From positions 1-22,800 of IMG/VR virus record IMGVR_UViG_3300007516_000169: a stretch of DNA of 22,800 nucleotides; one strand, 5' to 3'. Position numbers and translations under genes: made by a program. This DNA comes from a virus. Of this stretch, positions 7,795-15,127 are shown one piece after another. The notes under the pieces are model-generated. The model was not told the DNA's origin. It did no database searches and saw only the letters and a program-made list of their open reading frames with translations. Each line of letters begins with the position of its first letter. Within the stretch, counting starts at the first letter, position 1.

Positions 7795-8085
7795 GATACA
7801 AAACATGGACGCACCTAAAGGGTTCTCGTTGAAAATTTTCCGCGATAGATACGCTTTCACGGAAACAGAAACCTGGCAAGATGCCTGTCTCCGTGTCGCT
7901 CACCAGGTGGCGACGGTCGCCGCATTGGAAGAAGTTCAATCAACAAAGAAATAGGATACAAAACATGAACGTACCTTTTTACGAACCTAAAGGGTTCTCG
8001 TTGACAATTTTCCGCGATAGATACGCTTTCACGGAAACAGAAACCTGGCAAGATGCCTGTCTCCGTGTGGCTCACCAGGTGGCGA
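7754..8085 (+). repeat. 160-bp imperfect tandem duplication across thyX/nrdJ
   Basis: Unit 1 is 7754-7913 and unit 2 is 7914-8085. Each holds the last ~12 codons of thyX, the stop, the spacer with AGGA, and the first ~36-40 codons of nrdJ. The only indel is 12 nt extra just after the start codon in unit 2. The join between units is GGTGGCGA/CGGTCGCC, with short GC-rich microhomology. The second unit feeds the intact nrdJ. Confidence 0.95.
7805..7954 (+). pseudogene. 49-codon chimeric ORF made by the duplication
   Basis: Starts at a copy of the nrdJ ATG with the same upstream AGGA. It encodes a near copy of the NrdJ N-terminus (PKGFSLKIFRDRYAFTETE) and then switches at the duplication joint into a copy of the ThyX C-terminus (VAALEEVQSTKK). 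It keeps an open frame and a normal ribosome site, so a 49-aa peptide may be made. Two substitutions relative to the parent sequences suggest the copy has had time to drift. Most likely a by-product rather than a functional protein. Confidence 0.6.
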
Positions 8086-9746
8086 TAGCCGAAACCCCTG
8101 ACAAACAAAAAATGTATATGGATCGTTTTTATGATGTTCTCGCCAAGAACCTATTCGTTCCAGGTGGACGCATATGGACGAACTCAGGACGGACCAATCC
8201 TCAGCTTTTGAATTGCTTTGTGTTAGACCCCAACAAGGACAGCAAAGAAGGTTGGGGAAAATCCGCATACGATATGATTGTTACCTCCATGACAGGAGGG
8301 GGTTGCGGCGACGATTTCTCAGACGTGAGACCCAAGGGCGCGAGTATTGCAGGTCAACGTGGACTTGCTCCTGGTGCCGTCGAACTTATGCGAATGCTCA
8401 ATTCATGTTCGAAGTCAGTACGCAATGGTGGACAGCGCCGCGTGGCCCTTATGTTCTCACTCGATCTATCCCACCCAGACATTGAAGAATTCCTCTCTGC
8501 GAAACTTATCAAAGGTGAACTCAACCACGCGAATGTGTCTGTGAAATCCCGACACACCAAAGCATTCATCAAAGCCATCAAGGACGATGGAGAAATTGAA
8601 TTGCATTGGAAGGGCAAGTACAAACGGTTCATCAAGGCGCGTGTGTTGTGGGATACCATCGTCGAGAATGCGTATAATTCAGCCGAGCCGGGTTTCTTGA
8701 ATTGGGAGTTGGTTGAACATGATAGTAACATTTATTACATAGAGGAGTTGGTGACCACGAATCCTTGCGGGGAATTGGCACTCGCCTCCATGGAACCCTG
8801 TTGCCTGGGGCATCTCGTGTTGTCTCGGTTTGTGACTCCTGATGGTATCAACTACCCTGCACTTGGAGATACGATTCGCTTGGCGGTGCGATTCTTGGAT
8901 AATGTGCTAAGTGTGAATCATTTTCCTCTCAGTGAGATGAAAATAAAATCGAGCAACCTCAGACGTATTGGATTGGGGACCACGGCGCTCGCTGATACAC
9001 TCGCACTCCTGGGGCACCGTTATGGTTCGGAAGAGGGGAACAAGTTTATCGATAAACTGTATCGTTTTATTAGCAAAGCTGCCTACGAAGCCTCTGTGCT
9101 CTTGGCAATCGAAAAGGGTGCATTCCCACTCTGCCACCCGTTGAAGCATGTTGAATCTGGATTCATGAAGCGTATGCCAGCCAAGACACAATCCTTGGTG
9201 CGAGAACATGGTATTCGCAACTGTGCCATCATTACACAAGCACCTACAGGCACAGTCAGTATTCTCTCAGAGAATTGTAGTTCAGGCATCGAGCCTATGT
9301 TTGCGCCAGCCTATGAGCGACGATATTGGGATGGTGAGGTTCGAAAGATGGAGTTGGTCTTCCATCCCCTCTTTGAGAAGTTCATGCTCGAAAAGAAAAG
9401 CGTGGATCATTTTGTGGGTACCCATGATCTGACCGTACGCGATCACCTTGAGGTGCAGCGTATTATTCAGAGGCATGTAGACAATGCAGTCAGTAAGACG
9501 ATAAACATGCCGCATAACTATCCTATAGAGGATATGGAAAAGTTGTGGTTAGAGTATCTGCCTCACCTGAAGGGTACAACCTTCTATCGGGAGAAGACAC
9601 GAGGATTTGTCAACGCAGAGGGTGCGGTTGAGGAACCCCCGTTGAGCGCCATTCCTCTCAAGGAAGCCAAGATGCGTTTCAAAGAAACACACAAAACAGG
9701 GACGGAAGCCGTCATGGAATGTCCAACAGGAGTATGCCAACTATGA
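7965..9746 (+). CDS. nrdJ: Ribonucleotide reductase, class II (adenosylcobalamin-dependent)
   Basis: 593 aa from ATG 7965; the frame is open further upstream only because of the duplication. The catalytic loop is NPCGELALASMEPCCLGH (N266, C268 radical site, E270). The partner cysteine of the active-site disulfide is C84 in LLNCFVLDPN. PTGTVSILSENCSSGIEP matches the phosphate-binding region, and the C-terminus MECPTGVCQL carries the shuttle cysteines (C586, C591). No N-terminal ATP-cone is visible and no NrdB-type radical subunit lies beside it, which favours class II (B12) over class I. It reduces ribonucleotides for phage DNA synthesis, coupled to thyX. The stop overlaps the next ATG (ATGA). 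Confidence 0.9.
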   Translation: MNVPFYEPKGFSLTIFRDRYAFTETETWQDACLRVAHQVAIAETPDKQKMYMDRFYDVLAKNLFVPGGRIWTNSGRTNPQLLNCFVLDPNKDSKEGWGKSAYDMIVTSMTGGGCGDDFSDVRPKGASIAGQRGLAPGAVELMRMLNSCSKSVRNGGQRRVALMFSLDLSHPDIEEFLSAKLIKGELNHANVSVKSRHTKAFIKAIKDDGEIELHWKGKYKRFIKARVLWDTIVENAYNSAEPGFLNWELVEHDSNIYYIEELVTTNPCGELALASMEPCCLGHLVLSRFVTPDGINYPALGDTIRLAVRFLDNVLSVNHFPLSEMKIKSSNLRRIGLGTTALADTLALLGHRYGSEEGNKFIDKLYRFISKAAYEASVLLAIEKGAFPLCHPLKHVESGFMKRMPAKTQSLVREHGIRNCAIITQAPTGTVSILSENCSSGIEPMFAPAYERRYWDGEVRKMELVFHPLFEKFMLEKKSVDHFVGTHDLTVRDHLEVQRIIQRHVDNAVSKTINMPHNYPIEDMEKLWLEYLPHLKGTTFYREKTRGFVNAEGAVEEPPLSAIPLKEAKMRFKETHKTGTEAVMECPTGVCQL

Positions 9747-10102
9747 GAGCACTCATTCTAGCCTCAATTCTATTTCTATCGGGTTGTGGGTATGTCGTTG
9801 TGCCTCACTGGGACAATACAGAGTACAATGATCTAGTCAGCGTTGCTGCCCTAAGTAGTAAGGGTGATTGTAGTGTTGAACAGCGGGATAAACTCTCTGA
9901 GATCACCACCCACGCATTGTACTATAGCAAATTCCTTCCTGCGAATGATCTGACCCACGAGGGTATTGCTCAGATGAATAAGACGGTTCAGGAGTTGAAT
10001 GATGCACCTAAAGTGAGCCAAGCATTTTGTGATATTCGACTACGGGCGATTCACCTGATGTCCACCTCAATGGCCAAAGCAGTGGGAGGTAAACCACGAT
10101 GA
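9743..10102 (+). CDS. Small lipoprotein, unknown function
   Basis: 119 aa from ATG 9743, which is 10 nt after AGGAG (9728-9732) and overlaps the nrdJ stop; upstream in-frame ATGs at 9719 and 9734 are less likely. The N-terminus MRALILASILFLSGCGY is a lipoprotein signal peptide with lipobox LSGC. The mature part is mostly helical, with two further cysteines (GDCSVEQR; AFCDIRLR) that could form a disulfide. It would be anchored in the host membrane and exposed to the periplasm. Phage lipoproteins of this size often act in superinfection exclusion or lysis; that is only a possibility here. Confidence 0.65.
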   Translation: MRALILASILFLSGCGYVVVPHWDNTEYNDLVSVAALSSKGDCSVEQRDKLSEITTHALYYSKFLPANDLTHEGIAQMNKTVQELNDAPKVSQAFCDIRLRAIHLMSTSMAKAVGGKPR

Positions 10103-10341
10103 GTATCTATGCACTTTTACAACACGACGAACTTCGGGTACGAGAACTAGGAGAACTTCTCAATACCATTGCCTCGGCACTGGATCAGAAGAAGATCACG
10201 GAACAGGAATATGTCACCCTCATGATTGATGCAGAACGACTCAAGGAAGTTATGGATTTGTCGGAGGACTTGGAACTCAGGTTGAAAATCAATGCCGCAT
10301 TTAAGGTGGTCATTCAAATAGCAAAGATGGTGAATCTATGA
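10099..10341 (+). CDS. Small helical phage protein, unknown
   Basis: 80 aa, overlapping both neighbours by 4 nt (ATGA). The composition is helical and acidic (RVRELGELLNTIASALDQ; EDLELRLKINAAFK). No metal site, signal peptide or membrane span. Not recognised. Confidence 0.55.
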   Translation: MSIYALLQHDELRVRELGELLNTIASALDQKKITEQEYVTLMIDAERLKEVMDLSEDLELRLKINAAFKVVIQIAKMVNL

Positions 10342-10748
10342 GATATAGCGCTGGGTATAAGTATCAGCTCGCCGAAAGCTGTACGGTTACAATGCCTGAT
10401 CTCCCCGTTCGGACCCGAGAAATTGATACAGATTATATATGGTTAGGAGACGCGAATCTGTTGATCATTAAGAAGGGGTACGCATGGGATGGACCTAGTG
10501 GGCCCACTATCGATACCAAAGACTTCATGCGCGGTAGCCTTGTGCATGATGCATTGTATCAATTGATCCGAGGGAATCATCTTGATAAGAATGAGTATCG
10601 AGTGTTAGCAGATAAAGAACTCTATAGAATTTGTCGCGAAGATGGTATGTCCTGGGTTCGCGCTAATGTTGTGTATTATACGCTACGAGTATTCGGAAAC
10701 CCCGCAGCACGACCAGAAGCCGACCACAAAGTTATCGACGCACCATGA
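10338..10748 (+). CDS. DUF1353 family protein
   Basis: 136 aa. The core GYAWDGPSGPTIDTKDFMRG followed by SLVHDALYQL is diagnostic for DUF1353, a family common in phages and prophages and often found near structural or lysis genes, with no settled function. The conserved H in VHDALYQ and the acidic residues around it look like a possible active or metal site. Four-base overlaps at both ends place it in the same translated chain as its neighbours. Confidence 0.8.
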   Translation: MRYSAGYKYQLAESCTVTMPDLPVRTREIDTDYIWLGDANLLIIKKGYAWDGPSGPTIDTKDFMRGSLVHDALYQLIRGNHLDKNEYRVLADKELYRICREDGMSWVRANVVYYTLRVFGNPAARPEADHKVIDAP

Positions 10749-11026
10749 TTATCTATAACCTACGGCGACCTATTGCGCGTGTGCAATATATACGTGTGGA
10801 TCGAGGAACACAATGGGGCAATCCCTTCGTTATACTGAATCAGTCAGATAAAGAACGGGAGCGAGTGTGTGAGTTGTTTGAGGAATATGCAATATGGAGA
10901 CTGACCGTGGACCCTGAGTGGTTACACCCGCTGCGAGGTTCGAACCTCGCCTGTTGGTGCACACCAAAACGCTGTCATGCGGAAGCATTATTGAGATTAG
11001 CCACCCAATTAGAGGAGATACTATGA
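10745..11026 (+). CDS. DUF4326 family protein
   Basis: 93 aa. The sequence YIRVDRGTQWGNPF near residue 15, then LACWCTPKRCHAEALLRL, are the two conserved blocks of DUF4326, a small domain frequent in phages. The three cysteines and the histidine (CWC...CH) may bind metal. Function is not established. It directly precedes the Tad2-like gene with an ATGA overlap. Confidence 0.8.
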   Translation: MIIYNLRRPIARVQYIRVDRGTQWGNPFVILNQSDKERERVCELFEEYAIWRLTVDPEWLHPLRGSNLACWCTPKRCHAEALLRLATQLEEIL

Positions 11027-11298
11027 CACCTTGCGAAAATTTCGGTTGGGCACTTGAACAACTCAAGATGGGGAAAAAGGTTGGTAGGACAGGTTGGAAT
11101 GGTAAGGGAATGTTTGTGTTCCTCGTACCAGGATCAACATTCACCGTGAATCGTGCCCCATTACTGGGCTTCTATCCAGAGGGGACAAAGATAAGGTACC
11201 ATGCACATGTGGACATGAGGACAGCCGATGGAGAGATTGTGCCGTGGCTGGTCAGTCAGACAGATTTATTGGCAGATGATTGGGAGATTGTACCATGA
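11023..11298 (+). CDS. DUF2829 / Tad2-like Thoeris anti-defence protein
   Basis: 91 aa from ATG 11023 (AGAGGAG at 11011-11017). The family blocks are clear: NFGWALEQLKMGKKVGRTGW, NGKGMFVFLVPGST, then HVDMRTADGEIVPWLVSQTD and ending LLADDWEIV. DUF2829 includes Tad2, which binds and sequesters the cyclic ADP-ribose signal made by Thoeris ThsB and so prevents NAD+-depleting ThsA activation. The family is wide and not every member is proven to be anti-Thoeris, so the activity is inferred. It may combine with the NAD-related genes at 16366-19088. Confidence 0.8.
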   Translation: MTPCENFGWALEQLKMGKKVGRTGWNGKGMFVFLVPGSTFTVNRAPLLGFYPEGTKIRYHAHVDMRTADGEIVPWLVSQTDLLADDWEIVP

Positions 11299-11495
11299 CA
11301 TTTACACACACATGTCAGTCTTGCAATAGACACATTTCATTATCCTATGATGAGGCAGACAGCACACCTGAATTTTGTCCTTTTTGTGGGGAAGATATCG
11401 AGGATGATGGTGAAGCGTCTTATGATGACCCAGGTGCCCGCGGTATTGCTGGCGCAGATTTCGATATGGGTGATGAGTGGGATGGGTACAGATGA
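11295..11495 (+). CDS. Small zinc-ribbon protein
   Basis: 66 aa from ATG 11295, overlapping the Tad2-like stop. Two CxxC knuckles (CQSC near residue 7, CPFC near residue 28) form a probable zinc ribbon, followed by a very acidic tail (GEDIEDDGEASYDDPG and GDEWDGYR). Its last ~75 bases are also read antisense as the end of the SegE-like gene. Role unknown. Confidence 0.6.
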   Translation: MTFTHTCQSCNRHISLSYDEADSTPEFCPFCGEDIEDDGEASYDDPGARGIAGADFDMGDEWDGYR

Positions 11496-11893
11496 GCCAA
11501 CGAACTCTTGTGTAACTTCAGACTGACCCATTTGTTATAGTAGTTATCCGAGAGTAGAGCGCCCGAAGTCAAAATCTCTAGGGCCTCGAAGTAATTCGTT
11601 TCCCCACGCTTGGTTGTCAGGTGTAGAATCTCACGGGTAAAGAACTCCTCACCAAGAGTTTCGATATCCTTTAGCAGTTCGTCACTAGAGCCCCAGTAGG
11701 ATACCCAATCACTGGCAACCCGGAGTTTCTTCCTGCGTTTGTTCTTTTTTGTAATGCCTTGGATCTTGGACTTTGTGAAAAGCTTACGTCCCAGGTATAT
11801 TCTACCCGTTTGTAGGTTAGTAATACGGTAGACAAACCCGAAGTGTTTATCATTTGGTCCAATAAAATCAATACCTTGATGCTGCCAGGCCAT
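11420..11893 (-). CDS. SegE-like GIY-YIG homing endonuclease
   Basis: 157 aa, the only convincing minus-strand gene in the window. HFGFVYRITNLQTGRIYLGR (residues 17-36) carries the degenerate GIY-YIG core, R36 matches the catalytic arginine, and NYFEALEIL (~100-108) supplies the catalytic glutamate. The basic block TKKNKRRKKLRV and SYWGSSDELLKDI are typical of the T4 SegE group. GGAGG lies just before the start. The last ~25 residues run antisense through the zinc-ribbon gene and look non-conserved (SHSSPISKSAPAIPRAPG), so the natural end may have been lost. Opposite orientation inside a + strand operon fits a free-standing mobile nuclease. Confidence 0.8.
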   Translation of the reverse strand: MAWQHQGIDFIGPNDKHFGFVYRITNLQTGRIYLGRKLFTKSKIQGITKKNKRRKKLRVASDWVSYWGSSDELLKDIETLGEEFFTREILHLTTKRGETNYFEALEILTSGALLSDNYYNKWVSLKLHKSSLAHLYPSHSSPISKSAPAIPRAPGSS

Positions 11894-11918
11894 AGTGTTC
11901 CTCCTATCGTATTTAGGC

Positions 11919-11947
11919 TTGACAAACCCACCCTATCGTGTTATCAT
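11919..11947 (+). promoter_or_regulatory. Sigma70-type promoter
   Basis: TTGACA (11919-11924), 17 nt, TATCAT (11942-11947). A strong GGAGG (11961-11965) follows, 5 nt before the start at 11971. It restarts transcription downstream of the minus-strand nuclease. Confidence 0.75.
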
Positions 11948-11970
11948 TCATATAACAAACGGAGGACTCT

Positions 11971-12204
11971 ATGGAATCCATTGCCGACATTGCTGTAAAA
12001 ATTTTGACCTGGACCTTCATGATTATCGCAACCCCATGTATTGTGTTGTTGGGGGCGTCAATCGCCGTTGTTGGGTCCTTCATTGGTGCCATTGTGCTGA
12101 TGGTCGGGGGACTCGTCCTTGTTATTGCAATCAGTGTAGTACACCTACATGGTCTTCTTCAGCGTCTCGCTGCCAAGATCCGAGGTACGGCATGGACCAG
12201 TTAG
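11971..12204 (+). CDS. Small two-span membrane protein
   Basis: 77 aa with two long hydrophobic stretches (~residues 8-34 and ~36-58; GSFIGAIVLMVGGLVLVIAI), then a basic tail (QRLAAKIRG). It is the first gene after its own promoter and has a strong ribosome site. It could be a small inner-membrane accessory protein or a holin-like protein; nothing decides this. Confidence 0.6.
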   Translation: MESIADIAVKILTWTFMIIATPCIVLLGASIAVVGSFIGAIVLMVGGLVLVIAISVVHLHGLLQRLAAKIRGTAWTS

Positions 12205-12641
12205 AATTTGGTGCGATCCTCAATGAACGACCAGAACTCTATGATGGATTTGGGTTCTTCATGAACAGAGAAACTAATAAGGTACAATTCTATTACTTTG
12301 ATGATATGGCACGTAAGCACGGCAAACTACCAGGCAATCCCGACGTGCCCGAAGATCGTGAATCCTACCATGTGCTACTCACTTCTGTGCGAAAGGGTAT
12401 CGTGCATGTGGAGAAGCCTTTCACGTCATGTTTCATTGATCCGTTCGTCTATGCGACACGGATCGTTCGGGCTGGATTCAATGGGATCATGATCCGAGAG
12501 ACACAATACTCTCTGATTCTTCTTTCGACCGCCTTACTAGATACCTTGAAACTCTTCAAAACAGCCGGTGGATTCGTGATGAAGGATGAGGATGGGGTTG
12601 ATGTGTTTCATGAGGGCCTAAACAAGGGGAAAAAATTATGA
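12192..12641 (+). CDS. Phage protein of unknown function
   Basis: 149 aa from ATG 12192, overlapping the membrane protein by 13 nt; GAGG (12182-12185) is the likely ribosome site. Soluble and mixed alpha/beta (FGFFMNRETNKVQFYYFDD, later SLILLSTALLDTLKLF). There are no recognisable catalytic or metal motifs. Its stop overlaps the next ATG. Confidence 0.55.
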   Translation: MDQLEFGAILNERPELYDGFGFFMNRETNKVQFYYFDDMARKHGKLPGNPDVPEDRESYHVLLTSVRKGIVHVEKPFTSCFIDPFVYATRIVRAGFNGIMIRETQYSLILLSTALLDTLKLFKTAGGFVMKDEDGVDVFHEGLNKGKKL

Positions 12642-12958
12642 TTATTGCAGCGAATTTGGTAGAAGTTGGGGTGAAGATGTTGACCAAGTACCTCCGTGAG
12701 GGTGTGGTTGAGGTACAATTCACAAAGAAGGACGGCACACTTCGCGTGATGAACTGCACCAAGGATATGACAAAAATTCCTGTGGAAAACCATCCCAAGC
12801 CACAACCAGTGACAGAAGAGTCGGGAGCCTTGGACCTCGATGACCTGCCTCCATATACACAAAAGCCTGTGCAATTGATCACCGTGTTTGATGTGGATAA
12901 GCAGGAATGGAGAAGTTTCAACTATACCACAGTCCGCTCAATCAGTTTAGCCAATTGA
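12638..12958 (+). CDS. SH3-like beta-barrel (DUF2693/WYL_2-type) phage protein
   Basis: 106 aa. The pattern VEVQFTKKDGTLRVMNCTKD, a variable linker (KPQPVTEESG), then ITVFDVDKQEWRSFNYTTV matches small phage proteins with a WYL-like SH3 barrel (DUF2693). In T4-like phages these are usually annotated as nucleic-acid-binding or regulatory candidates, without proof. Here the linker is Pro/Glu-rich and unusually long. ATGA overlap with the upstream gene. Confidence 0.6.
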   Translation: MIIAANLVEVGVKMLTKYLREGVVEVQFTKKDGTLRVMNCTKDMTKIPVENHPKPQPVTEESGALDLDDLPPYTQKPVQLITVFDVDKQEWRSFNYTTVRSISLAN

Positions 12959-12960
12959 TG

Positions 12961-13029
12961 ATGGGTTCCAAAACGGAGGATATGATTATGGGTTCCAAAA
13001 CGGAGGATATGATGATGGGTTCCAAAGTG
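12961..13029 (+). repeat. 27-bp in-frame repeat carrying ribosome site and start codon
   Basis: Units begin at 12961, 12988 and 13015 (ATGGGTTCCAAA...). The first two are identical except for the last base; the third has diverged after 12 nt. Each of the first two contains GGAGG (12975-12979 and 13002-13006) placed 8 nt before the ATGGGTTCC of the following unit. Confidence 0.9.
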
Positions 13030-13497
13030 GTGATGTGGATGATGGGTTTTGTGATGTTGACCGCTGTGGGATGCGGCGGGTCAAGGTTTATTGTTGTGGA
13101 AGATGCCCCTAAGGGTGCCCGCGCCGACCAGACCTTGGGTCTTCGCGCCGTCGTTGATGTGGATACCCTTGCACCAACCGAGCGTTACTCGTGGTTGTCC
13201 TTGTGTGATAAGGTAGAGACTCCCTCCTTCAAGATCTTCACCAAAGTCACCTATGTGAACTGTGAGCCACAAATGGAATTGACACAAAAGGTGCAGAAGA
13301 CTACGACTACAGGTTGGGTTGCTGGTGTGGTTGGACCTGTTATCACTACAGGCATGACGGCGGCAGCAATTGGATATGCCGGTAATCGGATTGGTGATGG
13401 ACTTAGTAAGTCTGGTTCTAAGACCTCCTATACAAATAGCGGCAACGGAGGACCAGGAGGCAACGGAGGACCGGGTGGAAATGGTGGTTTGCCATAG
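13015..13497 (+). CDS. Putative lipoprotein with Gly-rich C-terminus
   Basis: 160 aa from ATG 13015 (GGAGG 8 nt upstream); ATG 12988 is an equally well-spaced alternative created by the 27-bp repeat, and the frame is open back to 12907. The N-terminus MGSKVVMWMMGFVMLTAVGC gives a short basic start, a hydrophobic core and a loose lipobox (AVGC). Later features are two cysteines (LSLCDKVE; YVNCEPQ), a glycine/alanine-rich hydrophobic stretch (VAGVVGPVITTGMTAAAIGY) that may insert in a membrane, and a C-terminus of GGPGGN repeats. Likely an envelope-located protein; role unknown. A strong terminator follows. Confidence 0.6.
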   Translation: MGSKVVMWMMGFVMLTAVGCGGSRFIVVEDAPKGARADQTLGLRAVVDVDTLAPTERYSWLSLCDKVETPSFKIFTKVTYVNCEPQMELTQKVQKTTTTGWVAGVVGPVITTGMTAAAIGYAGNRIGDGLSKSGSKTSYTNSGNGGPGGNGGPGGNGGLP

Positions 13498-13513
13498 ATC
13501 GGCATAAGTAATG

Positions 13514-13546
13514 GATAGCCCCGGCTCAACTGGGGCTATCTTTTCT
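13514..13546 (+). terminator. Rho-independent terminator
   Basis: Perfect 9-bp stem GATAGCCCC (13514-13522) / GGGGCTATC (13532-13540) with a 9-nt loop, then TTTTCT. It closes the operon begun at 11919. Confidence 0.9.
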
Positions 13547-13547
13547 C

Positions 13548-13576
13548 TTGACAACCCACACAAATTCTGATACAAT
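13548..13576 (+). promoter_or_regulatory. Strong sigma70-type promoter
   Basis: TTGACA (13548-13553), 17 nt, TACAAT (13571-13576), starting right after the terminator's T-run. GAAGGA (13581-13586) then serves the gene at 13593. Confidence 0.85.
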
Positions 13577-13592
13577 CATCGAAGGATAACAC

Positions 13593-13727
13593 ATGCTACT
13601 CATTGCAGGACAATTTGCCCTCTTCATTGTTTCGATTGTTGTGGTGTTGCTCTTTCTATCAGGTGCGATAAAGGCGATACAGTTTGCGTTGAACCTCTTG
13701 ATATCGGTCATCAAGACCAAGGAATAA
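13593..13727 (+). CDS. 44-aa single-span membrane peptide
   Basis: GAAGGA lies 6 nt before the ATG, directly under the strong promoter. Residues ~7-24 are hydrophobic (QFALFIVSIVVVLLFLSG), followed by an amphipathic basic tail (AIKAIQFALNLLISVIKTKE). Its place as first gene of a promoter-driven unit argues that it is real despite its length. Function unknown. Confidence 0.6.
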   Translation: MLLIAGQFALFIVSIVVVLLFLSGAIKAIQFALNLLISVIKTKE

Positions 13728-13728
13728 A

Positions 13729-14028
13729 ATGGTTTTTGAATGTCATATCACTATTGCGGATAGTCTCTCACATACCCATGTGAATATCAAGCAATCTGTT
13801 TTGGATGCGAAGTGGAAATTTTCGTGCATTGATGGTGACCCCCTTCTTGGTAAACAAATTTTGTACTACGCTACCCGATGGTTCGAACATCGTGAGAATG
13901 CGATCATAGAAACCAACAGACAAAAGGATCTATTCATTCAGCACGGTCTCCGTGTGGTGAGAGCGAAGGTTGAAGAAGTGATTTACGATGCACGGCTCAT
14001 TGGCGGTGTGTGGAAGGAAATCCCATGA
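13729..14028 (+). CDS. Phage protein, unknown function
   Basis: 99 aa, starting one base after the membrane peptide's stop. The sequence includes MVFECHITIADSLSHTHVN, then KWKFSCIDGDPLLGKQ and VEEVIYDARLIGG. The HITI and paired-His region recalls phosphodiesterase-like or 2H folds but lacks the second HxT motif, so I do not assign it. Its ATGA stop overlaps the DUF6915 gene. Confidence 0.55.
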   Translation: MVFECHITIADSLSHTHVNIKQSVLDAKWKFSCIDGDPLLGKQILYYATRWFEHRENAIIETNRQKDLFIQHGLRVVRAKVEEVIYDARLIGGVWKEIP

Positions 14029-14375
14029 AACCCTATCTCCATGGACAAGTGAGCGTCAGAAAATTTGGGGGGAAAGTCGAAGACTACCAAGCCATCCACG
14101 ATTTTTTTGATTCGTCAAAGGCGCACGTGCCCGACATGCGCCACAGAGCTATCCTTCATTCCTCATTCGGCATCTATCTGGCAGAGAGAGTTTTCGGTAC
14201 GACCATCACGAACTCAGATGGTAAGGTTGTCCAAGTCAGAGATGTCGGCGAACAGCATGTCATTGACGATATGGGAAAAATCCCCACGGTAGCCGACTAC
14301 CTTAATGGAATGCCTATGTATTCATGGCTGGGTGGACCCAAGATCACCAAGCGAACAATCACGATGGTGGACTAG
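14025..14375 (+). CDS. DUF6915-like protein
   Basis: 116 aa from ATG 14025 (ATGA overlap). The conserved blocks KFGGKVEDYQAIHDFFDSSK, MRHRAILHSSFGIYLAE, then TITNSDGKVVQVRDVGEQHV and IPTVADYLNGM match a small family (DUF6915) seen in phages and some bacteria. Several conserved histidines and acidic residues suggest a metal site, but no activity is known. Ends ~20 nt before the next gene. Confidence 0.7.
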   Translation: MKPYLHGQVSVRKFGGKVEDYQAIHDFFDSSKAHVPDMRHRAILHSSFGIYLAERVFGTTITNSDGKVVQVRDVGEQHVIDDMGKIPTVADYLNGMPMYSWLGGPKITKRTITMVD

Positions 14376-14396
14376 AAGAGAAATAACCTTTTCATA

Positions 14397-14684
14397 ATGG
14401 AGCGGTGCGTGGCGAAGAATATGGTGTATATTGTCAGCACGATTGGTTGGGAGTATAATGACGAGGTCTATTCCCGTTTCGGTCTAGCTGGCACCCCAGT
14501 GAGGGGATACACAACGCGGGCACGGGCACAGAAAGAAGTGGACAGACTCAATGCACCCTTGCTCAATAAGAAGGCTGCCGGCAAATACCGCCGCGAATGT
14601 CTCGGTGATGAAGAGGGGGATGAATATGGTACCGTAGCCATCACTGAAAATTATGAAGTTGTTGCAGTGGAGATGGGAGACTAA
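14397..14684 (+). CDS. Phage protein, unknown function
   Basis: 95 aa, or 87 aa if ATG 14421 (MVYIVSTIGWEYND) is used; the second start fits the fold better but neither has an obvious ribosome site. YIVSTIGWEYNDEVYSRFG and GYTTRARAQKEVDRLN suggest a small alpha/beta protein of the kind that accompanies phage nucleotide or accessory genes. Not recognised. Confidence 0.5.
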   Translation: MERCVAKNMVYIVSTIGWEYNDEVYSRFGLAGTPVRGYTTRARAQKEVDRLNAPLLNKKAAGKYRRECLGDEEGDEYGTVAITENYEVVAVEMGD

Positions 14685-14686
14685 TC

Positions 14687-15115
14687 ATGACAAAGAAAAA
14701 GACCAACATCATCACAGGGGAATACTTTGCAGCCTTCATCGAAGCGAAGAAGGCACTCGATAAGAAGATTGAGGTAGAAGGAATAAAAGCGCTCACGGCA
14801 TTCTTTCAAGAATTCTTTGAGAAGCGACCTGATGTATATGGAGTCAAGTGGACACAACATACTCCATACTTCAATGATGGGGAACCTTGTGTGTTTGGGC
14901 TCGATGATGTGTATCTATTCTTCACCAAGGAATCATTCGAATCGGAAGTGTTGAACTATGATAACGAGGATGCGGTGGAATCATCCCGCGACGAACAGCC
15001 TACCATATCACTCTTAGAGATCGAGAATATTCTCGAATCAGCATTCGGAGATCATGCAGCAGTGTCGGTGACTCGCACAGAGATCACCACCGAAGGCTAC
15101 GAGTCCCACGAGTAA
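14687..15115 (+). CDS. Phage protein, unknown function
   Basis: 142 aa, basic at the N-terminus (MTKKKTNIITGEYF) and acidic later (YDNEDAVESSRDE). The middle (YGVKWTQHTPYFNDGEPCVF, DDVYLFF) is aromatic-rich and may be the conserved core. GGGAGA just upstream serves as ribosome site. It is the last gene before the 331-base non-coding stretch. Confidence 0.55.
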   Translation: MTKKKTNIITGEYFAAFIEAKKALDKKIEVEGIKALTAFFQEFFEKRPDVYGVKWTQHTPYFNDGEPCVFGLDDVYLFFTKESFESEVLNYDNEDAVESSRDEQPTISLLEIENILESAFGDHAAVSVTRTEITTEGYESHE

Positions 15116-15127
15116 CGAAAGGCAAAC

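Noticed and set aside
7881-7964. Upstream extension of nrdJ to an ATG at 7881
   Set aside because: The extra 28 codons are the other copy of the 160-bp duplication read in another frame; the ATG at 7965 has the spacer and AGGA of a normal start.
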